Shown here in pieces: positions 37,010-48,389 of a DNA stretch of 64,000 nt. The stretch is taken from NCBI GenBank assembly GCA_035610835.1, contig CM069450.1, forward strand, positions 31,984,971 through 32,048,970, given 5' to 3'. Position 1 is the first letter of the stretch. Every line of letters starts with the position of its first letter. The notes under the pieces are model-generated. The model saw only the letters and a program-made list of their open reading frames with translations. It did not search any database and was not told where the DNA came from. The position numbers were made by a program, and so were the translations under genes. This DNA is from Ophiura sarsii. Lineage: Eukaryota > Echinodermata > Ophiuroidea > Amphilepidida > Ophiuridae.

Positions 37010-37400
37010 TATACAGTCGAGCGATACTGGCAACTTTTATGTTCTAGTATTGAATGATACTGGTATACCTGTATCTGGGACCTAAAGGACACTCTCCTCC
37101 ATGTTACAATCATGAACCATAACTAACAAGAACAGTATGGCCTAACGTAGACAAGCGACGGGGAAAAATAAACGGTCTACACCAGCTTTATCTGCATTGT
37201 CGTTGCTACGCTATAAATAACCATTATGGATGTTATACGGGTGTTTTTTTAAGGCGCCACCGTGAAACACATACAGCTATATGCTCCATAAGGTATAATT
37301 TTGTTCTGCCTTTAAACATAACATTTCTCCAAAACAAATGGCTTTTACCGAAATTGCCCACTTTACCTCTTTTTAGTGTGCGAGAAATCCATAATACGAG
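37010..37400 (-). repeat. Repeat family Y, inverted copy
   Basis: Complement of 21640-22347: CTAACAAGAACAGTATGGCC, GCATTGTCGTTGCTACGC and TTCTGCCTTTAAACATAAC appear in reverse order. It lacks the 160-bp tandem duplication. Confidence 0.8.
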
Positions 37401-37434
37401 CATCAAATACGTGCTTTCTGGTTTTTCGGATTCC

Positions 37435-37690
37435 AATATATTTTAATATATAAGAAGTGAGCATATTTGTATTATTCTAAAAGAGATAACATAACATAAT
37501 ATTAAGCGACGCCCGTTTACGAGAACGGATGCGGATAAAAATGTTTATTTTGGTACTGTATGACGTGGAATAAATGTATGTATATAAAACCATCAATACC
37601 TTATAGATCATCATATTTGTGGGGAAACACGATCGCAACAATGTTGTTAATATCAACAAAAATATGACCTACTCAGCATGCTTAACGCCT
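37435..37690 (-). repeat. Repeat family X, inverted copy
   Basis: Complement of 22598-22840: GAGCATATTTGTATTATTCT through CCTACTCAGCATGCTTAACG. It follows Y on this side, whereas a simple inversion of the left side would place it before Y. Confidence 0.7.
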
Positions 37691-37731
37691 TAAAGGGGGA
37701 CAGTTAGACGTCGCGGCATCGTTAGCCGGTA

Positions 37732-37880
37732 TTAACCCTAACCAGGCGTGTTTGGGGGAATGAAACTACCAGGGGAGAAAAACGGGTCAAATTGTTGGTG
37801 AAAATCAGTTTCCGCATGCGACGAGGATCGAATCGGGTGATCGAACCCGGACCGCTAGCGTGCATGTTGGTAAAGTTCTC
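37732..37880 (-). mobile_element. tRNA-headed SINE, partial, minus strand
   Basis: On the minus strand a pol III box-B-like GGGTTCGATCACC (37836-37848) follows tRNA-like sequence. About 100 bases later the unit ends GGTTAGGGTTAA (37732 side). The same terminal word closes the SINEs at 55.4-57.2 kb. The expected AGGGTTAA partner at the high-coordinate end is absent, so this copy is probably truncated. Confidence 0.5.
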
Positions 37881-37907
37881 GTTAATCAGTTATTATCAAA
37901 CACTAAA

Positions 37908-39667
37908 TGGTCATGTTTTTTATACTGGGTACCCCAAAAAGGTGGATCTGTTACATTTGCACTACATAGTATTACTTTGCATGCATATATTTTGGCTATT
38001 TTTTATCACACATACTCAAATTTGGTCTTATTTTGATGAGAAAGTATTTGGCCTTTATTTTAAAAAGAAAAATATAAACTACCATGGTTCTCTTAATTAC
38101 AATAGTTCGTTAAACCTAATTAGTCAGGGGTGGAAGAGTATGCGGAGGAGGAGTATGTGGAGGAGGAGGAGTGCATAGCTGAACAAGTATGGTGCAATAT
38201 ACATTGGGCAAACATAAAATGCACTGGTTTCACTCTTGGTACAATTCTATATTGAAAACATAACATTATTGAAGCATATTTGAATTAAAAATATATTTAG
38301 TTAATTAAGGAATCATTAATTAGCATTAAATAAGAAGCTCAAAAAATTGTTGAGAAACATAAGTTGGTCACAGTTTGCAAATGTATGCAAACATTTGCCT
38401 GCACCAAACTGTCCATTTTAAAATATAGAAATGTTGAGGTACCCTTTTGAATAAATAAATTTAACTATTTAATTAAAAATTAAAAGAAGATATGTAATTA
38501 ACCTCATGTATTCTGTATTGTCTGGATGTTAATTAGCACATTTTGTTAAATGTGTTTGTGTGGTGTTATTACTTGTTTTTAACTGTGTTACCAAATAAGT
38601 AAAAAACTGCTGGTTTTCATCAAGCTTGTAAACTCAGGAGAATTATTAAATTCTTAGGAATGCAACTGATCTGACCTAGTATAGGATGACCAGCATAAGC
38701 AGTTTGCCAATCAACATTGGATCACCCTATATGTTAAATATGACTTAAAACGAAAACATTTTATAATTCAATCTTAAATCAGACTCTTGAAATTTGAATA
38801 CTGGGTTCAAACATTATGGAAACTAACCTAATTTGTTCATTTGAATGTGCTTTGCACATCATGAAGGTGCAAGAAGGATGAACGCAATTAATTGTATGCC
38901 ACTAAACATGTGCCATTGGGAAAATTTGAGTCATCCTGTAGTTATAGGGCCCCTTTTTATTGAACATTATTTGAAACTCATACCACTTTAAACATTTGCC
39001 ACTTCAAATTGGAATGTAAAATCATGTTTCAGATGCAAATTTAAATTCATTTAATTTAATGATTTGTGGATAATCATGTATACCTAAATTAATGTTTTAA
39101 ACACCCTATATGTTTAAAATTAACAACTTTACATAAGAAAAGGGTGACTTTCAAAATCAATCAATGTTCATGTACATGTAATTGATGCATTTTTATTTGA
39201 AATCTACTTGAATTTGGTTAAAATACTAGTCTTTGTATGTATGTAGTAATATAAGCATTTTTCCGGAACTAAATAAACAAATTTTTAGACACCCTGTATG
39301 TAGAATTTCAGATTCATAATGAAATTTAATTTGCATATGTCTGGATGGGTATTTTATTAAATTACTTTAAATCTGTACTGAACTTTTCTCTCATCACTTC
39401 ATATACATAGTGGAAGTAATGATTGAAACCCTTCTTTTTTAGAAGATTTTGCTTGTTACACCCTGTACAATTTTGGGCCACCCTGTATAATCAACTTCAT
39501 TGTATGCTATTTGAATCCGTTACAGTATATGCTTTCAGAATATGTATACTTTTACCAACTTTAAATGTAAACTTTTTCAGATATAATGCATTAACTGAAA
39601 AAGGAACCTAATTTATGGAAAAAGGGACATGTAACACAAATTGTACCCAGTATAAAAAACATGACCA
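37908..39667. mobile_element. Possible element of about 1.76 kb with 24-bp inverted ends
   Basis: TGGTCATGTTTTTTATACTG followed by GGTA at 37908-37931 is mirrored at 39644-39667. Between them lies AT-rich DNA without a coding frame, holding five ACCCT(A/G)TA words (about 38724, 39103, 39290, 39460, 39480). No target duplication is clear. Confidence 0.5.
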
Positions 39668-39689
39668 AATATAAAAAAATTCTTGCCCA

Positions 39690-40025
39690 TAATATACTTC
39701 CACTTTCGTAATGGGGCATCCAACATTTAGGTTGTATGTTAACATTTTATTATGTCATCGTTTTGATATGAACTATCATTGTCACAGCGTGGACAGCCAT
39801 TACAACAACAGCGTGTGTATGTTCAATAGGTAACACTGAACAATCACTTTTTGTTTCTCTCTCCTGAACTACGGGAACAAGGAAGTTCTCATCATCAGAC
39901 ACTATATATACAAAATTCGTGTACATAATAATCTTGCATTATCATAATGCGGCATGCAACTTTTGGTTTGTATATTAACATTATATTATGTCATTGTTTA
40001 AACCATCATTATCATAGCGCGGCGT
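39690..40025 (+). repeat. Tandem duplication, period about 235 bp
   Basis: AATGGGGCATCCAACATTTA with TATTATGTCATCGTTT (39712 on) is repeated as AATGCGGCATGCAACTTTTG with TATTATGTCATTGTTT (39947 on). Both are followed by CATTGTCACAGCGTGG- or CATTATCATAGCGCGG-type words. Confidence 0.75.
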
Positions 40026-40059
40026 TAATCAAACATTAAATATAAAGAATCTTGTGCAT

Positions 40060-40330
40060 ATTTCGCGCTCTAGGTCGCTCCTATGAGTTTTACGTCATAA
40101 ATCAAAAACCTTCTCTGATACAGCGACCTGCTGCGACTTCCCGGTACATCGATCGATCAAGAGATCGTTTGACTGGAAATGTCCGGTTGACTTCATTTCA
40201 ACTCAAATGATAGGTCTCTCATGACGTAATGAGCACCGTACTCTTTTAATCGATTGGGGGAGGTGATTTTGCGTCGAAATTAGCATAACAAATCAGCTGT
40301 AATTATCCGGCTTGCCGTCTGCGCGGCCAA
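40060..40330 (-). repeat. Inverted partner of the repeat at 48017-48389
   Basis: CGATCGATCAAGAGATCGTT, GACTTCATTTCAACTCAAAT and CTCATGACGTAATGAGC-like words match 48100-48390 in reverse order. This copy lacks the 28-G run. Confidence 0.7.
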
Positions 40331-40379
40331 AAGACCTTAAAATGCGTGCGCCTACCGGCGATGTAGTAGCATTTTACGT

Positions 40380-40652
40380 AGTTCAAAATGTGCATGGTAT
40401 CTTATCCCAAAAAGCAAATATTGGCACATGTTTTGCTATTTAGCCTAGTAGGCCTAGTCCGGCAGGGAAACAGCGTATTTCCTTGCGATTTCAATGTGAA
40501 CGACATTTTGTGGCATTAAATGGATTGCGGTTTGACCGGTTAATGACGTTGATCTTATACGAAGCTCAACATGTGATATCTTATCCAAAAAAAACGAAAA
40601 TCTGAGCACGTGTATATGCTATTTAGCCTATATAGGTCTAGTCCGGCATGGA
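40380..40652 (+). repeat. Imperfect tandem duplication, period about 182 bp
   Basis: GTATCTTATCCCAAAAAGCA ... GCTATTTAGCCTAGTAGGCC, then TAGTCCGGCAGGGA, recurs as ATATCTTATCCAAAAAAAAC ... GCTATTTAGCCTATATAGGT, then CTAGTCCGGCATGGA. Confidence 0.75.
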
Positions 40653-40663
40653 TAAGAGCTTAA

Positions 40664-41068
40664 AGGAGGCAAGCATAAAAGTGTGCATTATATGTTAGAA
40701 ATATAACTATCGAGCCCAACTTTTGTAATTATATAGAAGAAAACACCACACTTATGACAAAAACAAATAAAAACCGCAATCTCTCAACATGCCCTTTTTA
40801 AAAATTCGCGGCGATCAAAAGTCCCAGTGTCGATGATGTCATAGTTGTACAATACACATGCGCAAATTTGAGCACCGATACCCATGACGTCATCGACACC
40901 GGGACTTTCAATCGCCGCGAATTTTAAAAAGTGCATGTTGAGTGATGGCAGTTTTTATTCATTTTTGTGACTAGTGCGGTGTTTTGTTCTATATAATTAC
41001 GTAACTTCGGCTCGATAATTATGTTTCTAACAAATAATGCTCAATGTTGTGCTTGCGGGACCCTTCCT
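40664..41068. mobile_element. TTAA-flanked palindromic element, 405 bp
   Basis: TTAA at 40660-40663 and 41069-41072 flanks arms of roughly 180 bp. Shared words include GTTAGAAATATAACTATCGA, TAATTATATAGAA, AAAACACC and ATTCGCGGCGAT, each mirrored on the right. The centre near 40850-40885 is short. A piggyBac-like target site is indicated; no protein is encoded. Confidence 0.8.
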
Positions 41069-41072
41069 TTAA

Positions 41073-42490
41073 CAGTTAACAACTATATTATACATGTACA
41101 TAGAACGACAGGACAGGACAGCGCCGAACCTCTGCGCTTGTTTTGTGCATGAACAAAACAAGCGCGGTGCACTGGCGCTCAAGGGCGTCCCAACCAGTTC
41201 CCACTGCGTCACCGCGTGGTTCGTGGAGATCTTGATGCACTTGGTTTGGTGTTTGATATTGTTTCAGCGTAATACAAGCGCCGGCCTGATCACAGAAGAA
41301 TGTGAAAGGGTTTTAGTGACCTTGATTAAATCGTTTGAAATCTAAAGATTGTTCCTATATATGTACTTCTCAAAACCTACTATTGATTTACAACACTAGT
41401 TGCAAGTAGTTGGTGATTAAATAGTATTTGCATTACTAGGATAGGCCTGCTTAACAGTGTTCAAAATTGTAATATTCTGAAAGGGAAACTAATGGAAGTC
41501 AATAATGCAATAAAGCGATATGCATTGTGCAGAAATTATCCAAGACACACTACGTACCTTCAATTGACTTAGTTTCGTTCAAAATACGAATTAAACAATA
41601 AATATTGTGAATATCAACAAGCTTATGACTGTTTTATATTGCTTTAAAGTTGGGCGGCGAAACGACTTCGTCCGGTGGTATTCAGTGTTGTTTTCTCTGA
41701 TCAAGATGTTTTGAGAGTCCTTGTTCGGTCCGCTCAAGTGAACATTGTTGTGTGAATTCTAGGTCGGCGGTCTGTCCATTTACTAAATTCATATTTTAAA
41801 AGGACATTGCCTATGAATTAGACTTATAGAGTGTGAGATAAAAAGGAATTATAGGAGAGAACACGCATGTACACAATGTTTTGGCAAGGAAATGGGTGTG
41901 TGTTGTGTAAATATGATGTAATGAAAACAATATTGCTTGAGGTAATAATTAGAATGGCATTCATGACGGGAATCCATAAAGAGTAGATAATAATAATAAT
42001 AATAATGATAAAAATAAAACACATTTAAAGCGCCTTACGAATACACCCCAAGGCGCTGTACAATCTCAAAATGTCTTAAACTACAACAAGTTATACGTTT
42101 AAGGGACGCACCATTAGACTTCAAGGGGAGGGGGTGTAGGAAGTGTTTTTCTTCTGCCGAAGGCGGCGAATGTTTTTTTTTAATATGTACTTTTATACCG
42201 AGTTGGGTGGGCAAAGGTGGTACTCATCAGTGGGTGAAGTTGTTTTTTTGCCTGTATAATGGGTGATTTTTTTTCTTCTTCAAAAACTTCCTACCCACCC
42301 ACTGGAAGTCAAATGGTGCTTCCCTAACCATCATCCTACTGAGAAAGTTTTGTAACACGGTTTACTAAGGGAGGTGGGGGCGGTGTGATTACCAATTCCC
42401 ACCCCACCCAAACCTCTAATGACGTGACAATGACGTCACTAAACATGGCCGACCACAATAGACCATTGTATTCGTCTGTACAATGAAGTA
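41073..42490 (-). repeat. Block B', inverted partner of 17555-20430
   Basis: See the partner block. This copy is uninterrupted where the partner carries the mariner-like element at 19120-20164 and is thus an empty site for it. Its own interruption at about 41785-42106 carries an (ATA)n tract at 41988-42007 and AAAGCGCCTTACGAATACAC, then AAGGCGCTGTACAATC. That resembles the 3' tail of a LINE or SINE lying on the minus strand (GCGCTTTAAAT...ATTATTATT). Confidence 0.7.
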
Positions 42491-42494
42491 TAGG

Positions 42495-43100
42495 CAAACA
42501 TTGAAATGTTAGCCAAAAAGGTTCCAAATAGCGGAATTTCACCAGGTTATTTGCTTATAATTGAGGGACCAAACTATTAGGATAATTTTCAAAATGGTGA
42601 TGTTTAACTATTTTAAGATGTGTTTTGGCGGTCACTCTGAGGATCTCTACAATGGCGGTCTGTGGACAGGTAATAAAAAGTGGGAGAAATGTGTGACTTT
42701 GCACAATGACTTTTGAAAGATATCTGAAGGGTCACATATCAAAAAAAGGTTTCTGGCTCCTTTACTTCTTGGTGATGTCAAGAACTTGTTGATACCCCCT
42801 CGTACATCAACACAAATGTTTAAGTTTGTCTCTTATTGTCTCGACGAGAAGGAAATAGTTCGGACTCTTCTCCAAGCGATCATATAGATTTGGTGGAGGT
42901 ACTCAAACGATGTGCTATCCCTCCGAATTGGAGAATAAGAGTCTTCTAGTATTACCTGACAATATCAGTTCTTTTGACGGACCAATCAAATCACGTCTAA
43001 ATGGGTATCGGCATTCTTCTATTGGAAATTACGCTGTTTGAATTTTTGATGGATTTTTTTTATATGTTTTTGTTGAGTTGTTGTTGTGCGTTTAGTTCTC
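42495..43100. other. Unassigned stretch
   Basis: The frame that runs into the downstream RT begins here (MGIGILLLEITLFEF...), but its first 40 codons are not RT-like. No other feature was seen. Confidence 0.4.
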
Positions 43101-43104
43101 TTCA

Positions 43105-44358
43105 TTTAATACTTGGCCAAAGCCCTGGATCAACCACAGAAAATGTGTTCACATTCAAGACTCTAGCTGAAAAAGCAATCACTTCTTCGAGCTACGAAAC
43201 TCACATACTCATGCTTGACATGAGCAAAGCATTTGATAGCGTCATCCGCAAGATCCTATATGAAGATCTCCAGAGCATTCTCAACACAGATGAGCTGCAT
43301 CTGACAACAATTCTCCTGAAAGATGTAAGACTGAAAGTCAGATGCGGAAAAACTACCGGAGACTATTTCACAACTAATATAGGGGTCCCTCAGGGGGATT
43401 GCCTCAGCCCGATCCTCTTCACTCTATACTTGGCCAAAGCCCTGGAGCAAGAAAAACACGTAGACCTAGATCATACATACGCCAAACCTAATATATCGGA
43501 AGCCGAAGATCTCCTGCCACCTCATCTAAAAGATCATACATACTGCAGGAAGACTGATCCGTATTTCCTCATAGACCAGCAATACGCAGATGATATCAGT
43601 TGGGTCGCTAACAGCAATCATAAAATTGAACAAATCAAAGCGGAAATACCAGACAAGCTCAGCAAACGCAATCTCAAAATTAACCAAACCAAAACAGAAG
43701 AATACACAATAAAAAGAAACGGAAACGAGTCATGGAAGAAATGCAAGTATCTCGGCAGCTTATTGGACACAAATGAAGATATTTGCAGAAGGAAAAAATT
43801 GGCTATGATGGCATACAATAAACTGAAATTTATCATGAATTCAAGAACAACATCAACGAACTTAAAACTAAGAACGTTTAACTCATTCATAACCAGCATC
43901 TCCCTTTATAATTGTGAACTATGGACAATGGACAAGAAAGCTGAACACAAAATCGACGTGTTCCAGAGATCGTTATTACGTAGAATGATGAAATTAAGCT
44001 GGCAAGACAAAGTAACTAAGAGGAGTTATATCAACGAACGAGTCAAACCAGATGGAGCAACTTAATAAGAACTAGGCGTATGACCTGGTTTGGTCATCTC
44101 CTAAGACTCCCAGAGAAAACCCCAGCAAAGATGTCCCTAGCAGAAATAGGAAGAAGTGTTAAAAGACCACAAGGTAGACCAAAACAGACGTGGATAAGAA
44201 TGATCCAAAAACAATTGCAAGAACTAAATATTGACTATACAAACGCAGAAAATCTAGCAGAACTGGCCAGTGACAGATATACCTGGCATTTACTAACTGA
44301 TAAGTGAGGGCGCCATGTCAACAAAGACGTAATGCGTAACTGATGATGATGATGATTT
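43105..44358 (+). pseudogene. Non-LTR retrotransposon RT, 5'-truncated
   Basis: From about 43135 the frame reads STTENVFTFKTLAEKAITSS, LMLDMSKAFDSVIRKILYED (motif A), NIGVPQGDCLSPILFTLYLA (motif B), QQYADDISWVAN (catalytic YADD) and KCKYLGSLLDTNEDICRRKK. It continues to ISLYNCELWTM, where an in-frame stop lies at 44063-44065. A second frame from 44080 carries the conserved tail TWFGHLLRLPEKTPAKMSLA with RPQGRPKQTWIRMIQKQL. The 3' end has a short (TGA)n/(GAT)n tract at 44340-44356, a feature of RTE-like and some other LINEs. The endonuclease and the start of the RT are missing. The clade is not certain. A 20-base duplication marks the 5' junction. Confidence 0.88.
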
Positions 44359-44359
44359 A

Positions 44360-45230
44360 ATAAGCGCGTTATAAACTCTAGTTTGTAGATGTAATGAATG
44401 TATGTAGCGATACCTACAATTATACCTATACGGTTACACTGTAAATAGGAGTAAAGCTCAGAGTTGGGCACTTCGTTACTGTCAACACAGGATCGACTGC
44501 CTGTATAATACGGATCGTTTCATCTAGTAGCTTGATATAGGCATCTCAACTGTCATTGAATTTCTTACAGGATCATGTCCTACTTTACGATGTGAGTACT
44601 TGAGAACATTGTCAGTGTTATCTCCCGCCAGATCATGCCTTCGTCAATGTTACAGTTATTAGAATACCCATTCTAAACGTGAATAGATTGACTATTTGGA
44701 ACTATTTGGAACAACTTTGCCCAATTCTGCCTGTTCGCTATTGAAGTTGTTAGAGAATACTATAGCATACTTTTATAACATCCTTGACCTACATGTTGTC
44801 ACGATTACACGTACCGATAGCTAACAAATTTCATTGAAGGTGCGGTAGTGAATTTCATTGTAGAAATTGTTGTAGGACTGATTTATTTATAGGTTACAAT
44901 TTAAACCACTGAAATGTTATGCCTTATGCGAGATAAATGTATAAACTGTGCTTTGCCAGGGCTCTTGGAAGTTCATTTCGAAATAAATACATTGGGCCAT
45001 ATTCTCGCACGTATCCAAACACTGTTGTAAGCAGTAAGATAAACAAACGTTTAACTTTGACTTCAACCACATCGTTTGAATTAAACACAACTCTCTTTGT
45101 TAAACGTCCTGTCTAAAGAAAAACTTGCGTTTAACTTGATCATGAGTTTCGTTGGCGACGGTTTCAGGCTAAAACCGCGTTTAGTGTGAGAACACGGACC
45201 AATATCTTGTAACAAGAGATGCTTAATCTT
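44360..45230. other. Unassigned stretch
   Basis: No feature was recognised. Confidence 0.35.
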
Positions 45231-45234
45231 AACA

Positions 45235-45651
45235 ATCTTGAGAACTACGAATTACTACGATGCGGTGTCCTTGTGTCACCCGGCTCGGCAGTTTTTCGAT
45301 GAAATAATGGCCCCAGGGTATATACAGGGCGGAATATACTCCGCCATATATGGTTTCCCCCGTGGCCTAGCGGTAGATCGTCTGCCTCTGAACCAGAGGT
45401 TCGGGGTTCGTGCCCCGGGGGAGTGGGGGCACTTTTCCCCCTCGCTATTTGGCCGCGAAAAAAAATCTTTGGAAAAGGTGCCTCGGGGGTTAGAGTTACG
45501 AAGCAATTTATTTCACTATTTTTCTTTTTTCATTTTTAATTCTCATTCTCATTAACCCTCAGCTAGCACTCTTGAGAACTACGAATTACTACTATGCGGT
45601 GTGCTTGTGTCACCCGCCTCGGCAGTTTTTCGATGAAATAATGGCCCCACA
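45235..45651 (+). mobile_element. tRNA-headed SINE flanked by 81-bp direct repeats
   Basis: A tRNA-Gln-like core at about 45358-45421 has box A TGGCCTAGCGG (45363-45373), anticodon loop CTCTGAA (reading CTG) and box B GGTTCGTGCC (45405-45414). Upstream is a leader with GAAATAATGGCCCCAGGG and a stem-loop (45328-45345). Downstream is a tail ending GGGGGTTAGAGTTA. The segment CTTGAGAACTACGAATTACT ... GAAATAATGGCCCC occurs at 45235-45315 and again at 45571-45651, so part of the leader is duplicated on the far side. TTAACCCT occurs at 45552. The tRNA part is too altered to be a working tRNA. Confidence 0.75.
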
Positions 45652-45928
45652 CATGTGAACTGGCCTGCCTATTACAAAAAAGAACATGTAAGGATGTGTA
45701 TTGTGTCGAGTAATGCTTTTCAAAATGGTAATCTAAGCACAACATTGGTAGCAAGACAACACGTCATAAATGTCTAAACAGCATTCAGTTTCTATTTTAA
45801 CGTGAAAAATCCAAATGTGTATAACACAATTATATAAGAAACACTTGCCGATGTGGCCCTACCACGCAGTGTTTAAAAGTGTGTGTGTGGCGAATATCCG
45901 GCATATAATTTACGTTGTGCTTGTAATA

Positions 45929-46590
45929 CCGGGTGGTTCAAAAAAGAGTTGACCCAAGTTCAAGGTAATTTTTCAACCACATTTAAAGTTTCAGAGAATT
46001 TCTGTTTACTTAGTCTTGGTCAGCAGTAAGTTTTGAAATTATCCTGATAAAATGGTACATTTATCTTGGTTGGTTCTTCAGATATGGTTAATTACAGAAA
46101 TCATGCACAAAACAGCCTTGGCCACGGGAGCGTCCTTTAGTAGAGATGGAATGCACAAAGTGGACTTACACAAGATTGGGCACAAATTGTAAAAATAGGA
46201 GAAAAAGAAAAAAAAGGAGACATCTAAAACATCTGTCTGGTGCTTGACATTACCTACCTATACGTATCAACGTTTGTTTGTTGAATGTGAATGGCACATA
46301 AGCATAGAGATTGGGATACTTTTTCAGGGCGGGCTTTTCAATTCTGAAACTAGAGCATGCTGTTTTGTTAAGACACAAACTAAATGACGCTCCCGTGGAC
46401 AAGTCAGTTTTGTACATATTTTCTGTAATGAACCATATCTGAAGAACCAAACAAGCTAAACGTGCCATCTTTTCAGGATAATTTCGAAACTTACTGCTGA
46501 TTAAGACAAAGTAAACGCAAATTCTCTGAAACTTTAAATGTGGTTGAAAAATCACTTTGAAGTTGGGTCAACTTTTTTTGAACCACGATG
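45929..46590. mobile_element. Mariner-like element with inverted arms over 150 bp
   Basis: The left end CCGGGTGGTTCAAAAAAGAG is preceded by TA. The complement of the right end is CATCGTGGTTCAAAAAAAGT. The arms continue with TTGACCCAA, CAACCACATTTAAAGTTTCA, GAATTTCTG/CAAATTCTC and GACGCTCCCGTGG-type words. The right flank no longer shows TA. A lone end of the same family lies at 59534. Confidence 0.75.
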
Positions 46591-46594
46591 TCTT

Positions 46595-48010
46595 GCCTAT
46601 ATCGGCTGATCCAGATATGACGAGTTACGAAGCCAACATTAAAAACATTTTTGCATTACGGTACAGTTCTCATATTTCTATTAATAATGTATAGGACGTC
46701 ATTGAGAACAAATTTGAAGGGTTTTAATCCCATACCACTGCTTAATAGCAGATTAACATCAATTTCATAGTCTTTATTTTGCAGTCTATCGTCATCGAGT
46801 AAAGGGAGATCGAGGTTCTGACATCTTCTGAGGCAGACCTTATTTGAATGAATATTATCTAAGGTTTATCACGTTTTTACTATGTTTCATCATCATATGA
46901 TCAGATATCATGGTGTTAGACTTTTATTGAAAATGATCTTAAATAAATAGGCCACGCTCTAATCAAATTCCACGTAAATCAAAGTTCAAGTTTACGTGGT
47001 TATAATACGACTCCGAGTGTGAATGTCTAATTTTGATATGTAATTTGATCTTTAATCTTAGGATTGAACTTCTTCTATGACCTGTGATGCTTGTTTTCCT
47101 TTTGAAATCATTCGAAATCCAAACAACATAATGAGGACCTTAGGTAGCACCACCTCAGCTTAGTTTCTATTTCTAAGATGATGTCACAGTGCATTGAGGC
47201 TGTGGTTAATATCCGAACCACATGTACTTTGTTCGTGTTTTTATTACATGTGAAGGGTATTAATTTATCATGTATCAGTTTCTTATACATCTATTACTTA
47301 CTTATTTAATTTGGAGTAAGTTATTAGGTATGGAAATGGCGTTAGATTGACAATTTGTAGGCGAAAGAAACAACAATGTTCTCATAGGGGGACCCCGGTA
47401 AAGGGATTCTGCTCCTTTAAACCACAGCAAGTGGCTGTTTTGCCCCAGCACCTACAAGCCGGCACTGGTTACAACCATACAATACTTTGTCCCGATCTGC
47501 GCTCGACGTACACATACACGTTTTCAGATGTCAGGAGGAATCTTATCTTGTTTATTCAGGCTGTCTACAGGATGTAAAAACTTCCTTGTACGCGCTTCTA
47601 AACCAATATGTGACTATCAAATGGGTGTCAAGTGATTTCATACGTTCTTATAAATGTATGACTTTGACATTTCGTGAATTGACAGTACGGTCTGCGGTTG
47701 TTATGACTGAGGTTGAGGACAAGTTAAGTAGGTATCAAGTGCGTTACTAAGGAATTAAGGGAGGTTTGATAGCCAAAATTCATCATTGTTGTATCAATAA
47801 AATGATTTGCACTTTTCGAGCATATTCTTGAAACCTTCTTATCTTTTTTAAAGCTGATTTTTTGAGTATTTAAATTTCTTTTGTTTTTTCTATCAATTAT
47901 TATTTCTTTTTGAAAATACAAACTGTCCCTGACTTTCCTGTGGCCGATAGATTTTGAGCTATCGTTGTCCAGCTTTATTTGGCTATAAAATGTTATTAGC
48001 GTATTAATGC
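46595..48010. other. Unassigned AT-rich stretch
   Basis: Short plus-strand frames at 47347-47750 have no recognisable motif. Nothing else was seen. Confidence 0.35.
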
Positions 48011-48016
48011 TCGAAT

Positions 48017-48303
48017 CATACTAGCCGGTCGCTGGTCGCAACAGGTCGCGTAGTACTCGCTAGCTCAAATGTATCTCGGTGCGACTAAAGGTCGCATCGA
48101 GCTACTAAATCGCCCGTGGTCCCGAGTCACGCAGATGACAACAAACCGGGATAATTGCTGCTGATTGGTTATGCTAATTTCGAAGCAAAATAACCTCCCC
48201 CATTGGCTCATTACGTCATGAGCGACCGATCGTTCGAGTTGAAATGAAGTCAACTGGCCGCGACTGGTCGTTTCCAGTCAAGCGATCTCTTGATCGATGT
48301 ATC

Positions 48304-48334
<31 letters not shown>

Positions 48335-48389
48335 TATGACGTAAAACTCCTCATAGGAGCGATTTAATCGCAAAGCGACCTTAGTATGT
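48017..48389. repeat. Inverted-ended repeat with a 28-G run
   Basis: The left end CATACTAGCCGGTCGCTGGT is mirrored imperfectly by AAGCGACCTTAGTATG at the right. GGTCGC/GCGACC words recur. A run of 28 G lies at 48304-48331. An inverted relative at 40060-40330 lacks the G run. Confidence 0.65.
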
